64,000 nt of DNA from Bog-756 sp963699085. Its GTDB lineage: Bacteria > Actinomycetota > Acidimicrobiia > Acidimicrobiales > RAAP-2. Both the position numbers and the translations under genes were made by a program. The stretch's first letter is position 1; each line of letters starts with the position of its first letter. The stretch is from positions 1-64,000 of the forward strand of contig CAVOTH010000002.1 in NCBI GenBank assembly GCA_963699085.1, in the 5' to 3' direction. The notes under the pieces were generated by a model. The model saw only the letters and a program-made list of their open reading frames with translations, ran no database searches and was not told the DNA's origin. This document shows, piece by piece, positions 27,749 to 36,558 of this stretch.

Positions 27749-28401
27749 CAGGTGACGATCAGATAGATGCTCTTCCCAACCAACCAGAGACCGAGAACCA
27801 GCGAGACGATGATGATTACCTGATCGGTATGGGTATCAATCCATTCTCTGATCGACGCCAGGAAGGCCTGGCTCTTCTCCGGCCTGAATCCCGAGTAAAG
27901 CTCCAGCACGAGGTAGACGGCTGTCGACACCAAACAGAACAAGAACAATCCGACGTAGGTTTGCCACGATGACAGCTTGGCCTCCATGATCGTGGCCACG
28001 CCGGCCGCCACCAGCCCCCAGGGCTGCGTCAGCGGTGCGAGGCCCATGGCGTACCACGGCGACATGTTGTCGATGCCGGTCTGCCACTTCGGCGGCTTCT
28101 TCGGCGGCTTGGGTTTACCCATTCGTCGACGTTGTCGCACCGCGATCAAGACCAGTGCCACGCCGATCAAGATCTTCACGGCCAGGGCGGCCAGCGAGGG
28201 AGCCGTGTTGGGTTTCGGTGGCTTGTTACCCGTGACGAGAACTGTTCCGGCCACAACGATGGCCAGTGAGAGAAGCCATCCGAAGATGAACGCTGCTCCT
28301 TTTCGAACCCCGCCCTTGGACGCCAGCACGAGGATGAAGGCGGTGAGTGGGATCGGCTCGAGCGTGATGACGAGACCGATCAACAACAGGTCGAGGATCA
28401 C
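27748..28401 (-). CDS. GAP/SfLAP family membrane protein
   Basis: A 217-residue protein with six membrane helices. It matches the actinobacterial GAP (Sap-like, LysE-like) family: LIGLVITLEPIPLTAFILVL at the N-terminus, a basic loop RQRRRMGKPKPPKKPPKW, and PLTQPWGLVAAG in the fourth helix region. In mycobacteria relatives are linked to glycopeptidolipid export, but a general small-molecule exporter role is only a guess. The start is a GTG at 28401 with no clear ribosome binding site, so it may be co-translated with upstream genes. Confidence 0.72.
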   Translation of the reverse strand: MILDLLLIGLVITLEPIPLTAFILVLASKGGVRKGAAFIFGWLLSLAIVVAGTVLVTGNKPPKPNTAPSLAALAVKILIGVALVLIAVRQRRRMGKPKPPKKPPKWQTGIDNMSPWYAMGLAPLTQPWGLVAAGVATIMEAKLSSWQTYVGLFLFCLVSTAVYLVLELYSGFRPEKSQAFLASIREWIDTHTDQVIIIVSLVLGLWLVGKSIYLIVT

Positions 28402-28509
28402 GTCGACGCCGCGTTGTCTTTCGCTCCTGATCCGACCCCTGGTGCCCGTTCAGGTGCAGCCATGTGTCCGAGCCGACGGCTGGCGAACGGTGCCCCCACA
28501 TGCTGAGCT

Positions 28510-28599
28510 TCAGTCATTGCTCTGGCGAAATTTGCGCACGAAGACCACCACCAACAGGATGGCGAGTGCTGCGAAGACGAATCCACCTATGTAGTACAT
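28510..28599 (-). CDS. 29-residue single-pass membrane peptide
   Basis: ATG at 28599 is preceded by TAAGGAG at 4 bases and opens a 29-codon frame: MYYIGGFVFAALAILLVVVF, then RKFRQSND. It is one hydrophobic helix with a basic end, a small membrane peptide such as those that modulate transporters or respiratory complexes. It sits between the flavodoxin and GAP-family genes on the same strand, with proper spacing. Too short for automatic callers. No homologue is known to me. Confidence 0.6.
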   Translation of the reverse strand: MYYIGGFVFAALAILLVVVFVRKFRQSND

Positions 28600-28707
28600 G
28601 GGTCTCCTTACTTGGTTCGTTCCCTCTTCGTCACCCGTCGGCGGGCTTCAGAATCCACGTTGGAGGAGGGAGCGGTCGTGACGTGGCACGATCGGCGGCG
28701 GTGCGCC

Positions 28708-29385
28708 TCAGTTCTTGGCGCCGACTCCCGCGACAAGGCGGTTGCCCAGGGCGGTGGCGAACCTCCGGGCTTCTTCGAGGTGGTAGTCCTGAAGGTTGCT
28801 CGGGGGGATCTTGACCCCGTGGTACTTCTCCTTGTACTCGCCGGTACCGAGGAAGCTCAGCAGGGAGAACAGCGAACGTACCTGACCGCCCTGGTAACGG
28901 AAGTGGATGCCGTCGACGAACGATCCGCCCCGCTTGGTACCCATCCGCCGGACGTTCTTGAGGTTGTGCTTCCAGTACCGGCGACAGCACACCGCTCCTG
29001 TGAACGGCTTGCCCTTGAGGACCTTGGCGGCGGCTTCCGACTCCAGAAATGAGCGTATGGGGATGTCGGTGGTGAGCCACCAGGTCGGCGCGCCGATGAA
29101 CACGAAGTCGTACTCCCCTTCCGTCACCACATCGGGAATGCCGATCTTGGCCGGGCGCTTGTGCAGCTCGGCGGGGATCATGGCGATCACTTCGAGAAAG
29201 GGCTTTGGCATGGGAAACTGCTTGAACCGCTTCTCGTAGCGTGGATCGGTGAATTCGATCGGGGCCATTGTCGTCTCACAGCCGCGGTCGCGAAGTACCC
29301 CGGCCATCAGCTCCATCACCTTCTCGGTCTGATGGGTGTAGGAGAAGTAGACCATCAGTACGGATGGCTTGGTTACCGAGTCCAT
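28708..29385 (-). CDS. Flavodoxin family protein
   Basis: A 225-residue flavodoxin-fold protein. The FMN phosphate loop is at the N-terminus (VYFSYTHQTEKVM) and the second FMN-contact loop at GAPTWWLTTDIP. Such proteins carry FMN and act as NAD(P)H oxidoreductases or electron carriers. The ATG at 29385 has AAAGGA 10 bases upstream; the open frame before it is not coding. It follows the SHOCT gene by 53 bp. A cytochrome bd operon nearby gives a redox theme, without proof of a link. Confidence 0.82.
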   Translation of the reverse strand: MDSVTKPSVLMVYFSYTHQTEKVMELMAGVLRDRGCETTMAPIEFTDPRYEKRFKQFPMPKPFLEVIAMIPAELHKRPAKIGIPDVVTEGEYDFVFIGAPTWWLTTDIPIRSFLESEAAAKVLKGKPFTGAVCCRRYWKHNLKNVRRMGTKRGGSFVDGIHFRYQGGQVRSLFSLLSFLGTGEYKEKYHGVKIPPSNLQDYHLEEARRFATALGNRLVAGVGAKN

Positions 29386-29438
29386 GTATGTGGATCCTTT
29401 CGTTGCAGCGGGATATGAGCGCTGGAGATCACCCGGTC

Positions 29439-29834
29439 TCAGGCCAGCACCTTGGCTTTCTGGGCTTCGAACTCGGCATCGGTGATGACGCCCTGGCTCT
29501 TGAGGTCGGCCAACTTCGCCAGTTGGTCGGCGGGGTTGGCTCCGGAACCCGCCGCCTCTTTGACATACGAGTCGAAGGCCTTCTGCTGTTGAGCCGCCTG
29601 ATCGGCGGCCCGCTCGTGCATCTTTCCGCCCCGAGCGATGAGGTACACGAAGATGCCGAGGAACGGCAGGATGATGACGAAGAGAACCCACAGTGTCTTG
29701 GCGCCGCCACCCAGGTCGTGGCTCCGGAAGATGTCCGAGAACACGACGATGAGCAACCAGAGCCAGATGAAGAACAGGAACAGCCCCAGCATGGTTCCGA
29801 ACAGGTCGGCAAGGGGATAGGTGTAGGCAGGCAC
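29439..29834 (-). CDS. SHOCT domain membrane protein (PLDc_N-like)
   Basis: A 131-residue protein with two N-terminal membrane helices separated by SDIFRSHDLGGGAKTLW, the phospholipase D nuclease N-terminal-like (PLDc_N) pattern. It ends in a SHOCT motif (QLAKLADLKSQGVITDAEFE). It begins at a GTG at 29834 with GAGGAG 8 bases upstream. It is the first gene of a minus-strand run reaching 26519, and palindrome site B lies 141 bp before it. The role of such proteins is unknown; they often appear in stress or envelope regulons. Confidence 0.82.
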   Translation of the reverse strand: MPAYTYPLADLFGTMLGLFLFFIWLWLLIVVFSDIFRSHDLGGGAKTLWVLFVIILPFLGIFVYLIARGGKMHERAADQAAQQQKAFDSYVKEAAGSGANPADQLAKLADLKSQGVITDAEFEAQKAKVLA

Positions 29835-29974
29835 TTGGCGTTCTCCTCAAGTTGGTTCGCGGATGTCTTGAGCATCGACCGGATGCGCCCCGTGCAGCTC
29901 CACGTCGCGCAACCCGAGCGGTGTTCCCGCACATGTCGATGAGGAAATGCAATCACGCCCCCCAGCGACGGTCA

Positions 29975-29991
29975 TCACCCTGGAGGGGTGA
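29975..29991. promoter_or_regulatory. Palindrome site B (TCACCC-N5-GGGTGA)
   Basis: TCACCC TGGAG GGGTGA, a perfect 6-5-6 palindrome, 141 bp upstream of the SHOCT gene that begins the flavodoxin/GAP operon. Confidence 0.5.
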
Positions 29992-30068
29992 CTTCGGCCG
30001 GAGGCCGGTCTCCCGACCGGTGCAGCATCCGGCGAGCAGGGCGCGAGCCCAGTACCGGAGGGGACAGC

Positions 30069-32648
30069 TCAGAGCATGCCGAGCTCGCGAGCTCGGTCGA
30101 TAGCCCCGTTGCGGTTGGCCACGTCCAACTTGCGGTAGATGTGGGCCATGTGCGTCTTGATGGTGTTTACCGAGACGTAGAAGTGGTCGGCCAGCTCGGT
30201 GTTGGTGAATCGGCTCGGGAGGTAGGAGAGGATCTCGAGTTCCCGGTCGGTCAGTGGATCGACCAGATCGACACCCGGGGACGGAGCAATCAACTGCCGC
30301 GCTCGCTCGAGAACCCGGTCGCGGAGGGGCGACGGGTCGCTGGTGAGGCCCGAGATCAGCCGCAGGATGGCCGGCCCTGCTCGCACGAATACATCGACCA
30401 GGGAGTGGCGCTCGGCCACCGCCAGGGCCCCGGCCAGGTGCATCTGGGCCTCGTTTTCTGACCCCTCAGCATCCGCCGACCACGCCATCAGGAGCAGACT
30501 CTCGACGATGGCCAACGGTTCGGTCATATCCGACGGGTCGTCAAACGTGCCGATCAACTTTCTCGCCAAATTAAGGTCACCGAGGGCGAGCGCGGCTGCC
30601 GCATGCTCGAAGGTCGAAGCCTCGGCGTAGTCGGACATCGGATCGAAGGTGCGCAACGCCTGCTCGGGAGAGCCGTCGAGGCGCAGCAGACGGCTGTGCA
30701 GGGCCTGCATGCGATCCATCACGATGGGAGGTGGCGGAGCCCCCAAGTCGTTCCTGGCCGAGAGCACCGTCGTCATCGCCTGATCCCGCTGACCGTCCGC
30801 CTCGAGCAGCAGCGCCTTTGCGAGGTGGCCGAACCACGAGAGTTGGCTGCGCCGGTTGGCCTCCGCCCTCACCGTGCCTTCATGAAGGGACAGGGATGCC
30901 CGACCCGGCTCACCGAGCTCCAACGCCGTCAGGGTGGAGGCCAGATAGGCATCAGCGGCGCAGGGATGGTTCAACAGACCGACTTCCCGTGCAACCGCCA
31001 GCGCCTCCTCCGATAGGGAGGCGGCCCGTTCGGAATTACCGGACCAGGCCTCGACCATGGCCAGCGAGCCGAGGCCGCTGACCTTCCAGATCGGATAGGT
31101 GGCTCCGAGTGTCTCCAGCCCTCGCTCGAGCCAGTCCCGCGCTTGCTCGACGTCGCCGCCTTGGAAGTGCGCACGTCCGCGGGACAGGAGGGCCATCGTC
31201 TCGAGGGACTGCACGTGGGACAGATTCATGATCGAAGGGATCGGGGCGTCACCGATCTGATGAAGCATGTCGAGCGCGCGCGCCGCCATTTCGAGCGAGG
31301 TCTCGGGTCGGGGCCGCCACTGGACCATGGTGGCCAGAAAGACCAGGGCACAGAGCCGCTCGCCGTCGGACGCCTCGACGTCGGCCACCACCCGCCCCAA
31401 GACATCCTCGGATCCCGCGGCCAGCCCTTCAACCCCCATCAGCGCCCCGAGGAGGAGACTGACGTCCCGCCTTCCGGCGCGGGCAGACTCGGGAATCTGG
31501 GAGATCCAACGGATGACCGTGGCCATCTCGCCCTTCTCGAACACCTCCGAGCCCCGGGTCATGATGACGTTGATCGCCTCCGCCCAGTTCCGGGCGTCAA
31601 GGAGGTACTCGATACCGGTATCGACCTCTCCTCGCTCGAGGTGCCACGACGCGGCCTGGGTCAGCAGACGGGGCTCGGTTCCGGGTTGTTCCGCCCGCAG
31701 CGTAAAACGAAGCATGTCCCGGAAGAGATGGTGGAATCGGAACCACTGCCGGTGTCCGTCCAATGACACCAGGAACATCGATTCCCGCTCCAACTGATCG
31801 AGTACCAGTTGGGCGTTGGGCTCTCCGGTGAGATGGCTGACCAGTTCCGAGCACATCTTGTCCAACACCGAGACCCGGAGCAGCAGTTGGCGCCGGTCAT
31901 TGGACAGGGACTGCAGGACCTCCTCACTCAGATAATCGGCGATCAGTCGGTCGTCTCCGCTGAACTGGGTGATGAACTCGTCGGAGTCGTGGTAGAGGCG
32001 AAGGGTCATGCCGGCGAGCTGGAGTCCGGCGGCCCATCCTTCGGTGCGGGCGACCAGGCTGGCGACGCCGTCAGGTCCGAGGGTCCGACCGGTGATGCGC
32101 TCGAGCAGAAGGGATGAGTCGGCTTCATCCAGGGCCAGGTCGGCCTGGCGGATCTCGGTCAGCTCCTGTTTGAGCCGGTGTCGACTCCAGGCGATGGGAA
32201 GATCGGTGCGCGTCGACAACACCAGGTGGATGTTGGGTGGAATCAGTTGAGCGAGGCTGCCCAGGTCGGAGACGAGGTTGGCGTTCGACAGATGGTGCAG
32301 GTCATCGAGGACGATGAGGACCTCGGGGAACTCCTCCAGTTGGGTCTCGAACGCCTCGAGCATCGGCTCCCCCAGCCCGCCGCCGTGTAAGGACACCAAG
32401 GCGGCCAGATCGGCGACGTCGGGATTGATGGCGGCCAGTCCCTCCAGCAACCTCCGGGAGAAGCGGACCGGATCGTTGTCTTCGACGGCGACCTCCAACC
32501 ACACCAGGTCGACTTCAGGATGGGTCCTGGCCCACTGGGCGAGCAGCACCGTCTTTCCGGCGCCGGCCGGTGCCACGATCAAGGTGAGTGGGCGGGTGAG
32601 CGCCTCATCCAGCTGCTGTCTCAGGCCGACACGATCGACCGCGTAATA
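30069..32648 (-). CDS. MalT-type LuxR regulator, 5' end missing
   Basis: About 859 residues of a MalT-like STAND ATPase regulator: P-loop APAGAGKTVLLAQW near the N-terminus, Walker B VLIVLDDLHHLSN, winged-helix and TPR-like regions, and a C-terminal LuxR helix-turn-helix (LTDRELEILSYLPSRFTNTE, then VSVNTIKTHMAHIYRKL). Homologues begin 20-40 residues earlier with a start codon and a short proline-rich leader. Here the frame runs from AVDRVGLRQQLDEAL straight into antisense of cydC without a plausible start. I therefore end it at the breakpoint and treat it as 5'-truncated. It may be silent. Confidence 0.75.
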   Translation of the reverse strand, partial: YYAVDRVGLRQQLDEALTRPLTLIVAPAGAGKTVLLAQWARTHPEVDLVWLEVAVEDNDPVRFSRRLLEGLAAINPDVADLAALVSLHGGGLGEPMLEAFETQLEEFPEVLIVLDDLHHLSNANLVSDLGSLAQLIPPNIHLVLSTRTDLPIAWSRHRLKQELTEIRQADLALDEADSSLLLERITGRTLGPDGVASLVARTEGWAAGLQLAGMTLRLYHDSDEFITQFSGDDRLIADYLSEEVLQSLSNDRRQLLLRVSVLDKMCSELVSHLTGEPNAQLVLDQLERESMFLVSLDGHRQWFRFHHLFRDMLRFTLRAEQPGTEPRLLTQAASWHLERGEVDTGIEYLLDARNWAEAINVIMTRGSEVFEKGEMATVIRWISQIPESARAGRRDVSLLLGALMGVEGLAAGSEDVLGRVVADVEASDGERLCALVFLATMVQWRPRPETSLEMAARALDMLHQIGDAPIPSIMNLSHVQSLETMALLSRGRAHFQGGDVEQARDWLERGLETLGATYPIWKVSGLGSLAMVEAWSGNSERAASLSEEALAVAREVGLLNHPCAADAYLASTLTALELGEPGRASLSLHEGTVRAEANRRSQLSWFGHLAKALLLEADGQRDQAMTTVLSARNDLGAPPPPIVMDRMQALHSRLLRLDGSPEQALRTFDPMSDYAEASTFEHAAAALALGDLNLARKLIGTFDDPSDMTEPLAIVESLLLMAWSADAEGSENEAQMHLAGALAVAERHSLVDVFVRAGPAILRLISGLTSDPSPLRDRVLERARQLIAPSPGVDLVDPLTDRELEILSYLPSRFTNTELADHFYVSVNTIKTHMAHIYRKLDVANRNGAIDRARELGML

Positions 32649-34007
32649 GCGCTGCTCGCTGCATCCACGATCCCGCCGTGGCTGACCGCCAGCCTCGCCC
32701 GGCGTCGGGAGGGGAGGTTCGCCCAGGTGCGCGGAGACCTGGGGGCGGCCATGGTGGACCTCACCGAGGGCGCCGCCGAGCTGGTCGTCTTCGGAGGAGC
32801 CGGCGCCCAGGCCCGGACCATCCAGGAGCAGGACGCCGAGCTGACCGACATCGCCACGAGGTCGGCCAGGACGGCCGGAATCGGGCTGGCCCTGACCACC
32901 CTCCTGGCCGGGTTGGCCTCGTGGGGCTGCCTCCTGGCCGGCATCCCGGCTGTGTCCTCCGGTCGGCTCGACGGTACCGAGTTGGCCGTCATCACACTGA
33001 TCCCCCTGGCCGCCTTCGAACTGGTGGTCGGCCTTCCTGTCGCCACCCAGGCCCTGCAGCGGGTGCGCCAGGCGGCGGCCCGGGTGTTCGAGGTGACCGA
33101 CGCCGTCGTGCCGGTGCCCGATCCCGAGGTCGCCCTTCCGGTCCCCGAACACTTCTGTGACCTCGAGGCCGTGGCGGTCTGGGCCACCTATCCGGGAGCC
33201 ACCGGTCCGGTACTTCGGGGCGTGGACCTGTCGCTGACAGCCGGCAAGCGGGTGGCGGTGGTGGGACCCAGCGGGGCGGGCAAGTCGACGCTGGCCGCGG
33301 TGCTCCTGCGGTTCCTGCCGTGGCAGTCAGGGTCACTGACCCTGGGCGGTACCCCGATCGACCGCCTGACCCCGGACGACCTGCGCACTGTCGTCGGGAT
33401 GGTCGGCCAGGACGCCTACCTCTTCGACACGACAATCGCCGAGAACCTCCGGGTTGGCCGACGGACCGCCAGCGACGCCGAACTCGCCGAAGTCGTGGCC
33501 CGGGTCGGCCTGGCCAGTTGGCTCGGAGGACTACCCCGGGGGCTGGACACCGAGGTCGGCGGGCACGGAGCCCGCCTATCGGGCGGCCAACGGCAACGGT
33601 TGGCGGTCGCCCGTGCCCTGTTGGCGGACCTTGCGATCCTGGTGCTCGACGAGCCCGCTGAACACCTCGACCCGGCCGCCGCCGACGCTCTGACCGCCGA
33701 CCTGTTGGAGGTGACCGACGGTCGCACGCTGATCCTGATCACCCACCGGCTGGTCGGGCTGGAGTCGGTCGACGAAATCCTGGTGATGGACGAGGGTCGG
33801 GTGGTCGAACGCGGCACCCACGACCAACTGCTCGCAGTCGATGGTCGGTACTCCCACCTGTGGTGGGAGGAGATGCGGACGGCGCGCTACCCGTCGTCCG
33901 AGGATCTGGCCATGACCGACCTGGCGAAGCCATCACAGGCCGACCAGTCACAAACCCTGGCCGCCGTCCCCGAGGGCGGCCTGAACGACGGGAGTCCCAC
34001 CTCATGA
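32643..34007 (+). pseudogene. cydC: CydC-like ABC exporter subunit, N-terminally truncated
   Basis: About 454 codons of a thiol reductant ABC exporter subunit needed for cytochrome bd assembly. Present: the later membrane helices (TGIGLALTTLLAGLASWG) and a full ATPase: Walker A GPSGAGKST, Q-loop GMVGQDAYLF, signature LSGGQRQRLAVARALL, Walker B ILVLDEPAEHLD, H-loop THRL. Missing: about 150-170 residues with the first membrane helices; an intact CydC has about 570. The cut coincides with the missing 5' end of the convergent-facing regulator. The 3' end overlaps cydA (ATGA). Without its N-terminus it is unlikely to work. Confidence 0.75.
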
Positions 34008-35458
34008 GTACCGAGCTCGCCCGCTGGCAGTTCGCCACCACCAGCATCTACCACTTCCTTTTCGTGCCGGTCACCATCGGACTGGCCTTTCTGGTGGCTC
34101 TGTTGCAAACCAGCTGGTACCGGAACGACAGCCCCACTTTCAAGCGGCTCACCAAGTTCTTCGGTGCGCTCCTCCTGATCAACGTGGCGGTGGGGGTGGT
34201 CACCGGACTGGTCCAGGAGTTCGAGTTCGGCATGAACTGGTCGAACTATTCGCGATTCGTCGGCAACATCTTCGGCGGACCTCTGGCCATGGAGGGCCTG
34301 GCCGCCTTCTTCCTCGAGTCCACATTCCTCGGACTGTGGATATTCGGCTGGGACCGGCTGTCGAAGAAGGTCCACCTCGCCTGCATCTGGCTGGTGGCGG
34401 CGGCCAGCATGGTGTCGGCCCTGTTCATCCTGGCGGCCAACTCGTGGATGCAGCACCCGGTGGGCTATGTGATGAACGCCCAGCACCAGCCCCAGCTCAC
34501 CGACGTCTGGGCCCTGTTCACCAACCCGGTGTTCCTGTGGGCCTATCCCCATGTGGTGCTGGCCTCGCTGGTCACCGGGGCCATCGTCATGCTGGGGGTC
34601 TCCGCCTGGCATCTCCGTCGCCAGCAGGCCATCGACGCCTTCCGGCGCACTGCAGTCATTTCGCTCGCCGTCCTGGCTCCGGCGGTCATGTTGAACATGT
34701 TCATCGGCAGCGAGCTGGGCGTGGTGGAAGGCAAGTACCAGCCCATGAAGATCGCCGCGGCCGAAGCTCTGTGGACGACCTGTCCTTCACACTGCCCCTT
34801 CTCTGTGTTCCAGATCGGGGGGGGCAACAACGACGAGACACCGACCCAGATCTGGGAGGTCCCGGACCTGTTGTCGATCCTGGCCACCAACCACCCCGAC
34901 GGCGAAGTCCAGGGGCTCAACAACCTCCAGGCCCAGTATGTGAAGGAGTACGGACCCGGTAACTACATCCCCAATGTGTTCATCCAGTACTGGGGGATGC
35001 GGGTGATGGCATATCTGGCCGCCCTCATCGCCCTGTTCGCCCTGTGGGGCCTGTGGTTGATCCGGCGGAAGACCCTGGCCAAGGCCAAGTGGTTCCTGTT
35101 CATCGCCCCTTGGTTCATCATCACTCCGTTCCTCATGAACACGGCCGGTTGGCTACTGACCGAGAGCGGCCGACAACCGTGGATCGTCCAAGGTCTGATG
35201 AAGACATCCCAGGCCGCGTCGCCGTCGGTGACATCCACCGACATCTGGATCAGCCTCACCGTCTTCGTGCTGCTCTACCTGTCGCTCGGGGTGGCCGACG
35301 TCTATCTGATGATCCACTACGGCCGACAGGAGCTGGGCACCGGTTCCGAAGAGGGGCCCACAGGCGACGACGGGGGCGACGACATGGACAGCAGCGACTC
35401 TGACGACCGGACCACTGACGACGCCGAGGGCCCCCGCATGCCGGCCCTCATCTACTAG
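34004..35458 (+). CDS. cydA: Cytochrome bd oxidase subunit I
   Basis: A 484-residue quinol oxidase subunit with nine predicted helices. Visible: the N-terminal heme ligand H17 in RWQFATTSIYH, EFEFGMNW and FLESTFLGLWIFGW with the conserved Glu residues, WAYPHVV with the second His, YWGMRVMAY with the Met ligand, and GRQPW near the C-terminus. The periplasmic Q-loop is of the short type. The ATG overlaps the cydC stop. The last 60 residues are an acidic, Asp-rich tail not seen in standard CydA. The enzyme reduces oxygen with quinol electrons at high affinity under low oxygen. Confidence 0.95.
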   Translation: MSTELARWQFATTSIYHFLFVPVTIGLAFLVALLQTSWYRNDSPTFKRLTKFFGALLLINVAVGVVTGLVQEFEFGMNWSNYSRFVGNIFGGPLAMEGLAAFFLESTFLGLWIFGWDRLSKKVHLACIWLVAAASMVSALFILAANSWMQHPVGYVMNAQHQPQLTDVWALFTNPVFLWAYPHVVLASLVTGAIVMLGVSAWHLRRQQAIDAFRRTAVISLAVLAPAVMLNMFIGSELGVVEGKYQPMKIAAAEALWTTCPSHCPFSVFQIGGGNNDETPTQIWEVPDLLSILATNHPDGEVQGLNNLQAQYVKEYGPGNYIPNVFIQYWGMRVMAYLAALIALFALWGLWLIRRKTLAKAKWFLFIAPWFIITPFLMNTAGWLLTESGRQPWIVQGLMKTSQAASPSVTSTDIWISLTVFVLLYLSLGVADVYLMIHYGRQELGTGSEEGPTGDDGGDDMDSSDSDDRTTDDAEGPRMPALIY

Positions 35459-35467
35459 GAGACGACC

Positions 35468-36541
35468 ATGGTCTATCTCAACAACATCTGGTTCATCATC
35501 GTGGCCATCTTCTGGGTGGGGTTCTTCGTCCTCGAGGGCTTCGACTTCGGGGTGGGCATGCTGCACTCGTTCGTCGGGCGTGACGATGTCGAGCGACGCA
35601 TCGCCGTCAACACGATCGGACCCATCTGGGACGGCAATGAAGTGTGGTTGGTGGTGGCCGGTGCGGCGATCTTTGCCGCATTCCCCTCGTGGTACGCCAC
35701 CATGTTCTCCACCTTCTACCTGGCCCTGGTGATCGTGCTGGTGGCCCTCATCGTCCGCGGGGTCTCCTTCGAGTTCAACCGAAAGATCGACAATGTGAGG
35801 TGGCGGGCAACCTGGCGCTGGTCGCTCACCATCGGAAGCGCACTGATCCCCCTGCTGCTCGGCACCGCCTTCGGCGACATGCTCCACGGACTGCCCATCA
35901 ACTCCTCCCACAACTACACCGGGAACTTCATCGGGCTGCTCGTGCCCTTCGGGCTGTACACCGGCGTCACCTTGACCGTGCTCTGCCTGTTCCTGGGGGC
36001 GGCCTACCTCACCCTCAAGACGGATGGCGCGCTGCACGACCGGGTGTCCAAGCTGTCCGGTCGCCTCGGATGGCTGGCGGTGGTGATCACCCTCGGCTGG
36101 TTGACCTGGGTGCACGTCGGACTCAGCGTGGGGTTCGTTCCCAACCCGATCGAAGCGTTGGCCCTGGTGGCGGTGTTCGCCGGCGCCTGGCTGGCAGAGT
36201 CCGGCTCCGAGGGCTGGGCCTTCGCCGGTGCCGTGGTGGCCATCGGAAGCGTCGTCGGCTCGATCTTCTTCGAACTCTTCCCCCGGGTCATGGTGTCCAG
36301 CACCAACACCGCCTACAACCTCACCGTCTCCAACTCGGCCAGTCCGTCCTACACGCTCAAGGTGTTGTCGGTGGTGGCCATCGTGTTCTTCCCTCTGGTC
36401 CTCGCCTACCAGGGCTGGAGCCTGTACGTCTTCCGCAAGCGGATCATCGGGCCGAAGTCGACGGATCAGCCGTCGGACGGTCCGGACGGAGTCGGTGTCA
36501 CGGCGTCGCCAATGACAGAGGTCATACCGGCCGGTGAATGA
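35468..36541 (+). CDS. cydB: Cytochrome bd oxidase subunit II
   Basis: A 357-residue membrane protein with eight to nine helices that pairs with CydA. The family N-terminus is readable (FWVGFFVLEGFDFGVGML), followed by GPIWDGNEVWLVVAGAA and RGVSFEFNRK. The ATG is preceded by AGGAG 7 bases upstream, 9 bp after the cydA stop. The C-terminal 35 residues are hydrophilic. It ends 17 bp before the convergent secreted FGE-fold gene. Order here is cydC'-cydA-cydB. Confidence 0.95.
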   Translation: MVYLNNIWFIIVAIFWVGFFVLEGFDFGVGMLHSFVGRDDVERRIAVNTIGPIWDGNEVWLVVAGAAIFAAFPSWYATMFSTFYLALVIVLVALIVRGVSFEFNRKIDNVRWRATWRWSLTIGSALIPLLLGTAFGDMLHGLPINSSHNYTGNFIGLLVPFGLYTGVTLTVLCLFLGAAYLTLKTDGALHDRVSKLSGRLGWLAVVITLGWLTWVHVGLSVGFVPNPIEALALVAVFAGAWLAESGSEGWAFAGAVVAIGSVVGSIFFELFPRVMVSSTNTAYNLTVSNSASPSYTLKVLSVVAIVFFPLVLAYQGWSLYVFRKRIIGPKSTDQPSDGPDGVGVTASPMTEVIPAGE

Positions 36542-36558
36542 GTAGTGCGACCGACCGC

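Noticed and set aside
32652..33187. Minus-strand extension of the MalT-type regulator through cydC
   Set aside because: It is antisense to clear ABC transporter sequence and Gly/Gln-rich; the conserved regulator sequence stops at about 32,648.
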